Part shown: positions 1 through 8,394 of the stretch, piece by piece
Layout of the letters: the number at the start of each line of letters is the position of its first letter
How positions within the stretch are numbered: position 1 is the first letter of the stretch
Assembly (NCBI RefSeq): GCF_001653135.1
Contig: NZ_BDDS01000004.1
Span: 1-64,000 of the forward strand
Direction: 5' to 3'
Origin: Pseudoalteromonas neustonica
GTDB lineage: Bacteria; Pseudomonadota; Gammaproteobacteria; Enterobacterales; Alteromonadaceae
DNA: 64,000 bases
The notes under the pieces: generated by a model
The model's database searches: none
What the model saw: only the letters and a program-made list of their open reading frames with translations
Told to the model about the DNA's origin: nothing
Position numbers and translations under genes: made by a program

Positions 1-100
1 GAATTTGCGCATCTTTTTCAGCAACGACTTGTTGCAACTCAAGCACCATGCGCTTGAGTTGTTCTAGGTCGTCAGGAAGTAAGTGTGCATCAATTTTCAT
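1..100 (-). CDS. tnpC: IS66 transposase TnpC, N-terminal fragment (cut by window edge)
   Basis: Only the first 33 codons are in the window, starting at the ATG at 98-100 on the minus strand. The translation begins MKIDAHLLPDDLEQLKRM and continues as a Leu/Gln/Glu-rich helix, the usual coiled-coil start of the large IS66 transposase (DDE enzyme, about 500 residues in the family). It follows tnpB by 95 bp. The catalytic part lies off the window, so whether the gene is intact cannot be told. Confidence 0.75.
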   Translation of the reverse strand, partial: MKIDAHLLPDDLEQLKRMVLELQQVVAEKDAQI

Positions 101-195
101 GTTCGCAATTTAACAGAATTTGACGTTGTTTTCTTGTTTGACGCAAAGATAAAGCAGACGGTGTGGCAACGATCATTTACTGTCAATATGATCGA

Positions 196-543
196 TTAGA
201 TCATCGATTGATACTGCAATTCTTCATGACCAAGCACATCATATCCCGACAACAACCAATCCAATTGCCCAGGACTGAGTTCAAATTCTTGCAAACTGAC
301 TTTACTTGGCCATTTGAACTTTTGTTTTTCTAAGCGCTTGTACCACAAAGCAAACCCCGTTTTATCCCAGTAAACCAGCTTGAGTTTATCTTTCGATTTA
401 TTGCAGAACAAAAATAATGCGCCAGTGTAAGCATCACGTTCAAGCTCGCTTTCAACGAGTGCGACCAGACCATCAATAGACTTTCGAAAATCCACGGCGT
501 CACGATGCAAGTAAATACGCGCGGGTTCAACAAACATTTTCAT
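196..543 (-). CDS. tnpB: IS66 family accessory protein TnpB (Orf2)
   Basis: A 115-residue protein of the IS66 Orf2/TnpB family, required with TnpA for transposition of IS66-type elements; its biochemical role is poorly defined. Family landmarks seen are RIYLHRDAVDFRKSIDGL near the N-terminus, GALFLFCNKSKDKLKLVYWD in the centre and GFALWYKRLEKQKFKWP after it. Length is normal for the family. Its start codon overlaps the tnpA stop (ATGA, 540-543), so the two are translationally coupled. Confidence 0.9.
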   Translation of the reverse strand: MKMFVEPARIYLHRDAVDFRKSIDGLVALVESELERDAYTGALFLFCNKSKDKLKLVYWDKTGFALWYKRLEKQKFKWPSKVSLQEFELSPGQLDWLLSGYDVLGHEELQYQSMI

Positions 544-839
544 AAGGCAAGCTCACGCAACAATTGACTCAAATAAGCGACAGGCATTGTGGGTGGGAAG
601 CTAATTTTCACGCTGCCGATAGTAAGCATGATCGGCAGTTGCTGTTCAGTGGGGGCGACGTGTTTAGTGACTTTTGCTTGAACAAAACGACTGGATTCAG
701 TATTAAGCTTACTTCGTGCCGTATAAAAGCTTGTTTTAGATAAGGCACGTTGCTGGCAAAACTCAGTAATAGTTAAATCGCTGGCTTGTTGTTCTTCGAT
801 AATGTTACGCCACTGCTCAAGGCTACGTGTTTTTCTCAT
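540..839 (-). CDS. tnpA: IS66 family accessory protein TnpA (Orf1)
   Basis: A 99-residue protein whose first 45 residues (EQWRNIIEEQQASDLTITEF, then CQQRALSKTSFYTARSKL) match the helix-turn-helix-like start of IS66 TnpA proteins. It is the first gene of the element, 80 bp from the terminal repeat, and is preceded by AGGAGATAGCC, a good ribosome binding site. It overlaps tnpB by 4 bp. It appears complete. Confidence 0.88.
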   Translation of the reverse strand: MRKTRSLEQWRNIIEEQQASDLTITEFCQQRALSKTSFYTARSKLNTESSRFVQAKVTKHVAPTEQQLPIMLTIGSVKISFPPTMPVAYLSQLLRELAL

Positions 840-889
840 GGCTATCTCCTAATTGAAATTCAGAAATAGCTTAATCGGTTTGACGAATT

Positions 890-919
890 ACTGGCAGGTG
901 CACTTTGCTAGACGCTTAC
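890..919 (-). repeat. IS66 right terminal inverted repeat
   Basis: On the minus strand the element begins at 919 with GTAAGCGTCTAGCAAAGTGC and continues inward. The TAA inside GTAAGCG is in frame with the adjacent S46 peptidase gene and acts as its stop codon (916-918). The partner repeat is outside the window, so the inner boundary is approximate. Confidence 0.75.
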
Positions 920-3039
920 TTATCAACTTTATCCATCACCCATAACATATAGCGTGAATCGACGTGGATTGAGCGGTTAAGTGCAGGGTTATAATCCCAA
1001 TCGCCAATGATGCTTTCGTACACGCCATCAAACAATAAACCAACAAGCTCAGCTTTGCCGTTAAGTGTTGGTGAGCCTGAATTACCGCCTGTTGTGTCAA
1101 CATTTGATAAGAAGTTAACTGGCACAGTATTCATACCACCGGTGTAATCGCCATACAACTTAGCTTTGATCTGTTTTTGTAGATTTTCAGGCGCATTGAA
1201 TGGGTCAACATTGGTGTTTTTAGCGAGTAAACCTTCAAGTGAGGTAAATGGCGTTGCAACCAAACCATCTTGTGGCGAATAACCACCAACCGTGCCATAC
1301 GTTACTCGTAAAGTGCTATTAGCATCAGCATAAACTGGTTTATTTTGTGCTTTGTTAAATGCAATGATTGCACTCATTAGTTGCGGGCGTGCAGCTTGTA
1401 ATTTACCAGCAAGCGCTTTGTCTTTATCTTCTTCTGCTTTCATTACTGCAAATATCGCTTTAGCGTATTGCATAAATGGGTCTTCGCTTTGTTCTACCTG
1501 CGCTAAAGATTGTTCAAATAACGCTAAACGAGCGGCTTCATCATTAAGTGATGAATTTGCGTACATTTGCGAGAGTAATTCACTGTGCTTTGTTTTATCA
1601 AACCCATTTTGTAGTTTAAATGCGTTATCAACATCTTCAAAACGTTCTGCTTTTGGTAACGCAGCATACAACTCTAAAAAGTGTAATAAAATTGCTTTAT
1701 CAACTGTTGCATCAAAACGACGTGTCATACGCTTTAAGCCCGCTTCAAAACGCGGTAAATCACGTTCTTGATAACCAGATTCACGCTCTGCATTTGGCTT
1801 TTGTTTTTCATATGCTAAACGATATAAACCACGTGCAGTGCTGATCATTTGCGAACGATGTACATAGCCAAGCATACGGTCACGTTCATTATGATTTTGA
1901 GACTGTGCAACTAAAGCCGACAATTCATCTAAGATTTTACCGTATTGATTTTTACGTTTACGATCGCTATTGATCCAGTTTGTTAGGTCTTGCTCAAACT
2001 GATTTTTACGCTCAAACATACTGCCTTTATTAAAGCTTTCAATCATTGAACCGTAGTTTTTAATGTAGTTGTTGTAGCCTGCAATTGTGCTTTCATAAGC
2101 AATTCGCGCTTTACTACCATCTTCTGAGTTTTCTTCAATCAAAGACACATACTTTGAGTTATGTTTACGCGCTTTTGGGTAGCTGGTGTTAAATACATAA
2201 TCAACTTCCGCAGCAATTCGGTAGCGATTAGTACGCCCCGGGTAACCTGTTACCATAACAAAGTCGCCTTCTTGAACGCCTTTGGCACTTACACTTAGGT
2301 AAGAGTCTGGTACGTACGGTACATTGTCTTCACTAAATTCAGCTGGCTTACCATCTTTACCAACATAGGCACGGTAAAATGCAAAATCACCGGTGTGACG
2401 TGGCCACATCCAATTATCGATATCGCCGCCGTATTTTCCTACACCCATTGCCGGCGTATATGCTAAACGTACATCTTTAATTTCTAATGATTTAATAAGG
2501 TAAAACTCTAAACCACCGTGGAATGAATATACGTTGCAACGGTAATTGTCATCAGCTTCACACTGAGCTACGAGGGCTTTTTCATTTTTTTCAAGCGCAT
2601 CGTAACGTGCTTTTGCGCTCAACTTTTTAGTGCCTTTGATTACTTTATCAGTTACGTTGGTCACGGTTTCTGTAACATACACGCGCGATCCTGGTGCTGC
2701 AGGTAAATCCTCAGCGGGTGTTTTTGCTAAAAAGCCGTTTTCTAAAATGTTATTTTCAGGCGTTGAGTTATATTGAATAGACCCATAAGCACAATGATGA
2801 TTGGTAACGACTAAGCCTTTTGGTGATACAAAAGATGCCGTACACCCACCTAAACTAATTACAGCATTCATCGGGAATTCTGTAAGCTTAGAAATAGATT
2901 TAGCATCAATTTCAAGCCCTTTAGCCTTTAGTATTGATTCAAGTTCTGGAAGTTGATGTGGCTGCCACATTCCTTCATCTGCAATAACTGTCGTCGAAAA
3001 TGCAACAGCAAGTGTTGCAATGAGAGGTTTTAAACGCAT
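916..3039 (-). CDS. S46 family dipeptidyl peptidase (DPP7-like), C-terminus ended by IS66
   Basis: A 707-residue secreted serine peptidase of family S46 (DPP7/DPP11 type), which removes dipeptides from peptide N-termini in the periplasm. The first ~20 residues are a signal peptide ending VIADE. Catalytic regions are visible: His in NHHCAYG (80-86), Asp in HTGDF (about 218) and Ser in GGNSGSP (about 654). The residue after FD in LLFDG (about 672) is Gly. In this family that position is Gly in DPP7 (hydrophobic P1) and Arg in DPP11 (acidic P1), so DPP7-like specificity is inferred. The reading frame stops at MDKVDK because the inserted IS66 end supplies TAA. Relatives usually run on for roughly ten more residues, so a short C-terminal tail is probably lost. 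It is probably still folded, but activity is uncertain. Confidence 0.9.
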   Translation of the reverse strand: MRLKPLIATLAVAFSTTVIADEGMWQPHQLPELESILKAKGLEIDAKSISKLTEFPMNAVISLGGCTASFVSPKGLVVTNHHCAYGSIQYNSTPENNILENGFLAKTPAEDLPAAPGSRVYVTETVTNVTDKVIKGTKKLSAKARYDALEKNEKALVAQCEADDNYRCNVYSFHGGLEFYLIKSLEIKDVRLAYTPAMGVGKYGGDIDNWMWPRHTGDFAFYRAYVGKDGKPAEFSEDNVPYVPDSYLSVSAKGVQEGDFVMVTGYPGRTNRYRIAAEVDYVFNTSYPKARKHNSKYVSLIEENSEDGSKARIAYESTIAGYNNYIKNYGSMIESFNKGSMFERKNQFEQDLTNWINSDRKRKNQYGKILDELSALVAQSQNHNERDRMLGYVHRSQMISTARGLYRLAYEKQKPNAERESGYQERDLPRFEAGLKRMTRRFDATVDKAILLHFLELYAALPKAERFEDVDNAFKLQNGFDKTKHSELLSQMYANSSLNDEAARLALFEQSLAQVEQSEDPFMQYAKAIFAVMKAEEDKDKALAGKLQAARPQLMSAIIAFNKAQNKPVYADANSTLRVTYGTVGGYSPQDGLVATPFTSLEGLLAKNTNVDPFNAPENLQKQIKAKLYGDYTGGMNTVPVNFLSNVDTTGGNSGSPTLNGKAELVGLLFDGVYESIIGDWDYNPALNRSIHVDSRYMLWVMDKVDK

Positions 3040-3170
3040 TTTATAATCCTTTTTATTTTATCCGCAATAGGGTACGCGCGAAGTATGCTTGAGGTCAATC
3101 GCCCTGCAATGAATTGTTACATTATAACGGTCAGAAACTAATATATTGATTAATTAATAAATTTGAGAGG

Positions 3171-3193
3171 GAAAATGCCTCTAAAAGAGGCTT
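3171..3193 (-). terminator. Putative rho-independent terminator of metY
   Basis: GCCTCT-AAA-AGAGGC forms a 6-bp hairpin at 3177-3191, followed on the minus strand by ATTTTCCC, a short T tract. It lies 13 bp beyond the metY stop. Confidence 0.5.
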
Positions 3194-3203
3194 CTGATTA
3201 TAG

Positions 3204-4475
3204 TTAAGCACGCTCTAAGGCTTGGCTTACATCTGCAATAATATCGTCAATACTTTCAATGCCGACCGACAAACGAACTAAATCTCGACTAACGCCTGCA
3301 TTTGCAAGCTCATCATCATTGAGTTGACGATGAGTTGTGGATGCGGGATGACAAGCAAGTGATTTGGCGTCGCCTATATTAACCAGCCGCAAGACCATAT
3401 TAAGCGCATCAATAAAGCGAGCGCCTGCTTGGGCCCCGCCTTTAATGCCAAAACTTAAAATTCCAGATGCTTTTGAATCCGTCATTTTTTTACTCATTTC
3501 ATTATAAGGGCTTGATGCTAAGCCTGCGTAATTAACCCAAGACACTTTAGGATGATCTTCAAGGTACTGAGCGAGTTTTTGGGCATTTTCGCAGTGACGT
3601 TCCATTCTTAAGCCAAGTGTTTCAAGACCAATTAGAATGTCTGACGCGTTTTTAGGGGCCAATGCTGCGCCTGTATTTCTTAATGGCACAACACGGCAAC
3701 GGCCTATAAAAGCAGCCTCAGCGAATGCATCTGTATAAACAACATTATGATAAGACGGATCGGGCTCGTTCATCATAGCAAAACGTGTCGCATTTGCTTT
3801 CCAATCAAATTTACCCGAATCAATGATGATGCCGCCAATGGCAGTTCCGTGGCCATTAATGTATTTAGTTAATGAATGCACAACAATATCTGCACCGTGC
3901 TCAAACGGACGACATAAGTAAGGCGTTGCAACGGTATTATCAACAATCAACGGTACACCCTTTTTGTGTGCAATTTCTGCAAGGCGTGCTATATCAACAA
4001 TATTACCAGCAGGGTTCCCTATTGACTCACAAAAAACAGCACGGGTATTTTCATCTATAGCATTTTCAAAAGCAGTAAAGTCGTCAGCTTTGATCATGCG
4101 AGCTTCAATACCTTGGCGTGGTAATGTGTGGGCAAATAGGTTGTACGTGCCACCGTATACCTGACTGGTGCTAACAATATTAGTGCCCACTTCACATAAA
4201 CATTGTATTGCGTAAGTAATTGCGGCCATTCCAGAAGCAACTGCCAAGGCACCAATTCCGCCCTCCATTGCAGCTAGTCGCTGCTCAAGAACTGCGTTGG
4301 TGGGATTCATGATTCGAGTGTAAATATTACCTGGTACTTTTAAGTCAAATAAATCAGCGCCATGCTGAGTGTTATCAAATGTATAAGATGAAGTATGATA
4401 AATAGGCACCGCGGCAGATTTTGTGGTGGCTTCTGATTCATAGCCATGATGAAGTGCTAACGACTCTAATTTCAT
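3204..4475 (-). CDS. metY: O-acetylhomoserine sulfhydrylase / aminocarboxypropyltransferase
   Basis: A 423-residue PLP enzyme of the Cys/Met metabolism (gamma-lyase) family, expected to make homocysteine from O-acetylhomoserine and sulfide in the cytoplasm. Seen are the N-terminal LALHHGYESEATTKSAAVPI with IYHTSSYTFD, NIYTRIMNPTN (phosphate and substrate binding), the conserved VDNTVATPYLCRPFEHGAD and the PLP lysine in HSLTKYINGHG (about residue 204). The insertion-rich middle, with RFAMMNEPDPSYHNVVY, is typical of MetY rather than MetB/MetC. The start is placed at 4475 because TTAAAAGGAAT lies just upstream. A 16-residue upstream extension to 4523 lacks a good ribosome site and is not conserved in character. 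It appears monocistronic. A methionine gamma-lyase role is less likely. Confidence 0.88.
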   Translation of the reverse strand: MKLESLALHHGYESEATTKSAAVPIYHTSSYTFDNTQHGADLFDLKVPGNIYTRIMNPTNAVLEQRLAAMEGGIGALAVASGMAAITYAIQCLCEVGTNIVSTSQVYGGTYNLFAHTLPRQGIEARMIKADDFTAFENAIDENTRAVFCESIGNPAGNIVDIARLAEIAHKKGVPLIVDNTVATPYLCRPFEHGADIVVHSLTKYINGHGTAIGGIIIDSGKFDWKANATRFAMMNEPDPSYHNVVYTDAFAEAAFIGRCRVVPLRNTGAALAPKNASDILIGLETLGLRMERHCENAQKLAQYLEDHPKVSWVNYAGLASSPYNEMSKKMTDSKASGILSFGIKGGAQAGARFIDALNMVLRLVNIGDAKSLACHPASTTHRQLNDDELANAGVSRDLVRLSVGIESIDDIIADVSQALERA

Positions 4476-4611
4476 TATTATTCCTTTTAATTGATGAACT
4501 ACGTGTAACTTAGCACCTTTCACTTCGTTGGTTCAATTTTTAAGCTCTATGTAGCTTAAAACACTGTAAGTTGATCTGTAGATCACATGTTCAAGCAAAG
4601 TTTGGTTAATA

Positions 4612-4634
4612 ACAAAAAAAGGAGCCGCAGCTCC
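4612..4634 (-). terminator. Rho-independent terminator of the M61 peptidase gene
   Basis: On the minus strand GGAGC-TGCG-GCTCC is followed directly by seven T residues. It is the natural terminator for the M61 gene that ends at 4820. The family A repeat at 4638-4802 now separates the two. Confidence 0.7.
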
Positions 4635-4637
4635 ATT

Positions 4638-4802
4638 TATACCCAAGCCATCTCAAGATCCAGTTTCAGTTGGAATTAAAAGCGATTTAGGCAAGGCATT
4701 GATTGAAAATAATGGTTGTTCCCTTATTAAAATCAATAATGCAGTGTAAATCGCTTTTAAACCAACCCGTTGGGCGTCTCATCTTGAGGTAGTTTGGGTA
4801 TA
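4638..4802. repeat. Family A repeat, copy 1 (165 bp, short form)
   Basis: A non-coding element with terminal inverted repeats: it begins TATACCCAAGCCATCTCAAG and ends CTTGAGGTAGTTTGGGTATA. Inside, AAAAGCGATTTA pairs perfectly with TAAATCGCTTTT; within that comes GGCAAGGCA, then inner arms TTGATT and AATCAA around a loop with GTTGTTCCC. A second, longer copy is at 61770-62046. It carries no ORF. It fits a MITE-like or dispersed hairpin repeat; the source of mobilisation is unknown. Confidence 0.85.
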
Positions 4803-4819
4803 GTCATTCGTCATGTTAA

Positions 4820-6601
4820 TTATTTAACTAGATTAGGATGATCGACCCCCATCCATGCTTTAAACAATGCCATTTGCTGTTCAGTAGCCTCTTTATTTAC
4901 GACGATTTTTTTAGCTTTATCAAAGTCTTCAGTAAGAGTTAGTGTCGTGCTTTGTAGTGCATCACGGCGTATAAAGTCAACCGTCACTTTGTCACCCGCT
5001 TTGAATGTTTCCAGACTCGCTTTTAAATCTTTTCCAACATGCTTTTTGTTAATTGCTACAATTTTATCTGCCGTTGTTAAGCCAGCTTGCCACGCAGCAC
5101 CACCACGGCGAACATGCGTTAGCGTAAGTAACTCGCCACTATTTTTAGCCATCGCATCAACACTTGCTAATGTTTTAGCACCTTTAGGGCGTTCAAGCAC
5201 AAGCCCTACTTTATTAAGTAAAATATCAAAATCAATTTTAGCTGGAGAGTCTACATTTGCAGCCCACCACGTACTATAGTCACGCCCAGTTAAGTCTTTT
5301 AAAATCGCTTTCACATTATCAACGCTAAACCCTTGTGGGAGTTTATGTAAATTATAAAGAGCACGATGAACATCGCGATAACTTTGCTTTCCTTGGCTAT
5401 TCTCAAGTAGATCAATATCAAGCGCCATGGAGATTAATGACCCTTCTAAGTATATATTGGTGCTATAGTTACGCGCGTGGTCACCACCTTGATTAATCCA
5501 TTTATCAAAACTTGTTTCTGTGGCGCTTTGTACGTCCCGACCCGGCGTTAATAAATGGCGGTTAACTGTTTTTGTTAAACTTTTAAAAAACTCATCTGTC
5601 GTTGATATACCAGAACGAACCATTAAATGATCTTCAAAGTAACTAGTTGAACCTTCAGCAATCCACAGTAACTTGTCAAAATTCATATTCGTATAATCAT
5701 AAGGTACTAACCCTTCTGGGCGGTACGCTTTGACATTCCACGTATGAATAAATTCATGCGCTGCCGTACTAATAAATGCCAGGTAATCTTCGCGCGAACC
5801 AAAACGATCTCGCGGTCGTTGAATGATTGTTGAGTTTAAATGCTCTGTTGCACCACCAGCACCTGATGTGGCATGCACCATAAATACATAGCGCTCGTAC
5901 GGATAATCATCCCAGATCACATTACCTGTTGTGACTAGTTTTTTAAGGTCTTTTAACATTAAGTCAACGTCATAGTTCCCTTCTCCCCAGATCACTAGCT
6001 CATAGTCGCGACCACCCACTTTAAAAGTATGATGTTCATTAAGACCTGTTTCGATTGGCGAATCGACCAGTACATCATAATCTGCAGCTTTAAAACTATG
6101 TTTTGAGCCTGCGTTATCCATTCCTGACACAGAACGCCACGCTTTTGGAACATCTAGGGTTACCGTCACAGGCTCTTGACGAAATGACTCACTAAACATA
6201 AAAAAGCCGGATGCATCAATAAATGCATGACTATCGTCAATATGACGGGCACGCTTACCTAATTCATTGGCATACACTTGGTAATCTATTTGCACATCAG
6301 TTGGTTCGTCTAAGTGCACACGCCATGTACTGGCATTTATTTTTTCCCAATTAAGCGCTTTACCTTCATCATCTTTTGCTTGAAAAAAACGCACACCATT
6401 AGCCAGATTTAAAATCTCATAACGACCCGTGCGCCATGCCGGTAATTTAACATCTAAATGAGCTTGTGCTGTTTGAGGAAACGCAACACTTACATTCCCT
6501 AAATGATGCTCTGGTTGAGTGATCTCAAGAGAGTAATTTACGTCAGCGAATGCTGACGGAGAGAGTGCTGCTAATACCGATAATGCTAAAAAACGTTTCA
6601 T
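4820..6601 (-). CDS. M61 family (glycyl aminopeptidase-like) secreted metallopeptidase with PDZ domain
   Basis: A 593-residue zinc peptidase of family M61. The signal peptide covers about residues 1-19 (ending SAFAD). An N-terminal beta domain runs to about 200, followed by the catalytic region with HEFIH (282-286) and the third zinc ligand Glu in WIAEGSTSYFED (about 316). A PDZ domain covers about 475-560 (GAAWQAGLTTADKIVAINKK). The family releases N-terminal residues, with a preference for Gly/Ala in characterised members. It is expected in the periplasm or secreted. All catalytic residues are present and the length is normal. The gene is monocistronic; its own terminator is at 4612-4634, beyond the family A repeat. 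Confidence 0.9.
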   Translation of the reverse strand: MKRFLALSVLAALSPSAFADVNYSLEITQPEHHLGNVSVAFPQTAQAHLDVKLPAWRTGRYEILNLANGVRFFQAKDDEGKALNWEKINASTWRVHLDEPTDVQIDYQVYANELGKRARHIDDSHAFIDASGFFMFSESFRQEPVTVTLDVPKAWRSVSGMDNAGSKHSFKAADYDVLVDSPIETGLNEHHTFKVGGRDYELVIWGEGNYDVDLMLKDLKKLVTTGNVIWDDYPYERYVFMVHATSGAGGATEHLNSTIIQRPRDRFGSREDYLAFISTAAHEFIHTWNVKAYRPEGLVPYDYTNMNFDKLLWIAEGSTSYFEDHLMVRSGISTTDEFFKSLTKTVNRHLLTPGRDVQSATETSFDKWINQGGDHARNYSTNIYLEGSLISMALDIDLLENSQGKQSYRDVHRALYNLHKLPQGFSVDNVKAILKDLTGRDYSTWWAANVDSPAKIDFDILLNKVGLVLERPKGAKTLASVDAMAKNSGELLTLTHVRRGGAAWQAGLTTADKIVAINKKHVGKDLKASLETFKAGDKVTVDFIRRDALQSTTLTLTEDFDKAKKIVVNKEATEQQMALFKAWMGVDHPNLVK

Positions 6602-6819
6602 ATAGACTCTTTATTCTAAATTATCATTGCTATGTTATAAATTAGCCTAACAATGATGGCTATTAATGTGAATTAAAAGCGACAAAAAGACACAGTTATA
6701 AGCCCGATGAATAAAAATCACCATCAAATGCTAAGTTTTTGACTTCGCGACTACATTTGTTCCAATTTTGTTGTAAACTTAAGGCAATATAAAGATTTAA
6801 TCAATGGCGGTAGCTATCA

Positions 6820-8355
6820 GTGTCACAACAGATCGAAGTTTTAAATAAAAAACTTAAACAAGCCATTGAGTCGCGCATGGTGATAGAGCATGCGCGCAAA
6901 CAACAGGTCGATACATTAACCCATTTTTCAGCTAAATTATCATTAAGCTGTAAAGGTATGGACATTGAACTTGATAACCGTTTAGCTAAATTTCGTAGTG
7001 CATTAGCAAAAGGGGTCGATTTTGAAATGTTCGCGCCGCTTATTGATGAAGTTCTTACTCTATTAAAGGGGCAAGAAGCCCTACAGTCAGCTCATCAGCG
7101 TGAACTTTACAATAGTGTTCAAGATGCCGGTAAACAGCTGCAAAAAACAAAAGGGCTGCCTGATGACGCAAGACGTACGCTACGTCACTTGCTCGATCAT
7201 GAATTAAATCAGGTCCAATCAAATAGGGATTTCATTCCTATTCTTAACCGCCTTGTTACTATTTACCATCAAGCTTTACATGCAAAACTTACATTAACTG
7301 ACTCTAAGCAAGCATCATTACAACCCTCATTGGCAAAAGAACTCTTAAATTTAGCCAATGATTTAGTCTTTGAAGATGAAGCTGCGGAACAAGTTAAAAC
7401 TATAAAAAATAATATCTCTGAAACGGATACTGTGGATGACTTATTAGTTTCAGCAATTGAAATTATCCGTATTATTGCCGGTAATATAAGTAAAGAGCGG
7501 CAATCCGCTCAAAGCTTTTTAGTATCATTAAATCAGACACTTGAAGAATTACATCATTCAATTGTCTCAACCAGCAAACACTCACAATCGATGGGAGCTG
7601 AATTTGATGCACTTAATAAACGAATCGAAAGTAAAATAAATAATTTAACGTCACAAACGCAAAATGCAACGTCTATCTCATCGTTAAAGGCACTCGTTGA
7701 TAATGAATTAAAGTCGCTTAGCCAAGATTTAATTGAAAAAGAACGCCTTGAACAAGAAGACCGTCAAGCGTTAATTTCCAGTTTTAACGAAATAAATCAA
7801 CGAATTGGTAGTTTAGAAGGCAAGCTATCCAAGTATAAAAAACGTTTACATGAACAGCGTTTTAAAAGCCTACTCGATGGTTTAACTAAATTACCTAATC
7901 GTGCTGCATTTGATGAACGCTTTAATCATGAGTTTCACCTTTTTGCAGTCCAAGAATCAGATATGACATTAGTGGTTATTGATGTTGATCACTTTAAGTC
8001 AATTAATGATAAGTATGGACACAGTGCTGGTGACAAAACATTGCAAGTAATTGCAAAAGCGTTGCAAATGTCGATTCGTAAATCTGACTTTATTGCACGT
8101 TATGGTGGCGAAGAGTTTGTTTTATTAATGCCAGGTATGTCACTTGAACATGCAAGTCAGCCCCTTGAAAAACTACGTAAGGCTGTGAAAGGCATTCCAT
8201 TTAAATTTAAGAATAAACAAGTCGAAATTACAATTTCACTTGGTGTTACTCAGTTTAAAAAAGGGGATACCCCTTTAAGTGCATTTGATCGCGCTGATGA
8301 TGCGCTTTACAAAGCTAAAAATACAGGTCGTGACCGAATATGTATCAGTAAATAA
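6820..8355 (+). CDS. Diguanylate cyclase with coiled-coil N-terminal region
   Basis: A 511-residue GGDEF protein with a GTG start at 6820. Residues 1-340 are strongly helical with coiled-coil stretches (about 225-345) and no membrane segment, so a cytoplasmic protein is inferred. The C-terminal GGDEF domain (about 345-511) has LTKLPNRAAF, VIDVDHFKSINDKYGHSAGD and an intact GGEEF active site (429-433). The RxxD inhibitory site RKSD (420-423) is present five residues before it. It should make c-di-GMP from two GTP with product inhibition. The input signal is not evident. It lies 39 bp upstream of ppnN and may be cotranscribed with it. Confidence 0.88.
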   Translation: MSQQIEVLNKKLKQAIESRMVIEHARKQQVDTLTHFSAKLSLSCKGMDIELDNRLAKFRSALAKGVDFEMFAPLIDEVLTLLKGQEALQSAHQRELYNSVQDAGKQLQKTKGLPDDARRTLRHLLDHELNQVQSNRDFIPILNRLVTIYHQALHAKLTLTDSKQASLQPSLAKELLNLANDLVFEDEAAEQVKTIKNNISETDTVDDLLVSAIEIIRIIAGNISKERQSAQSFLVSLNQTLEELHHSIVSTSKHSQSMGAEFDALNKRIESKINNLTSQTQNATSISSLKALVDNELKSLSQDLIEKERLEQEDRQALISSFNEINQRIGSLEGKLSKYKKRLHEQRFKSLLDGLTKLPNRAAFDERFNHEFHLFAVQESDMTLVVIDVDHFKSINDKYGHSAGDKTLQVIAKALQMSIRKSDFIARYGGEEFVLLMPGMSLEHASQPLEKLRKAVKGIPFKFKNKQVEITISLGVTQFKKGDTPLSAFDRADDALYKAKNTGRDRICISK

Positions 8356-8394
8356 TCACGACCACCGAACTGCTTTTCAGCAAGGAGAATGCCT

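Larger units (their letters stand above)
1..919 (-). mobile_element. IS66-family insertion sequence, right part only
   Basis: The three minus-strand genes tnpA, tnpB and the start of tnpC stand in the order and spacing typical of IS66. The right end is visible at 919: read on the minus strand it starts GTAAGCG, the usual first bases of IS66 terminal repeats, and continues about 80 bp to tnpA. The left end and most of tnpC lie outside the window, so neither the 8-bp target duplication nor the second terminal repeat can be checked. The end falls inside the last codons of the S46 peptidase gene. Confidence 0.9.

Noticed and set aside
330..533. Minus-strand 67-codon ORF inside tnpB
   Set aside because: It is an out-of-frame shadow of the clear IS66 tnpB gene.
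1352..1844. Plus-strand ORFs inside the S46 peptidase
   Set aside because: Antisense shadows with skewed composition (Ser/Ala/Cys-rich) and no start signals.
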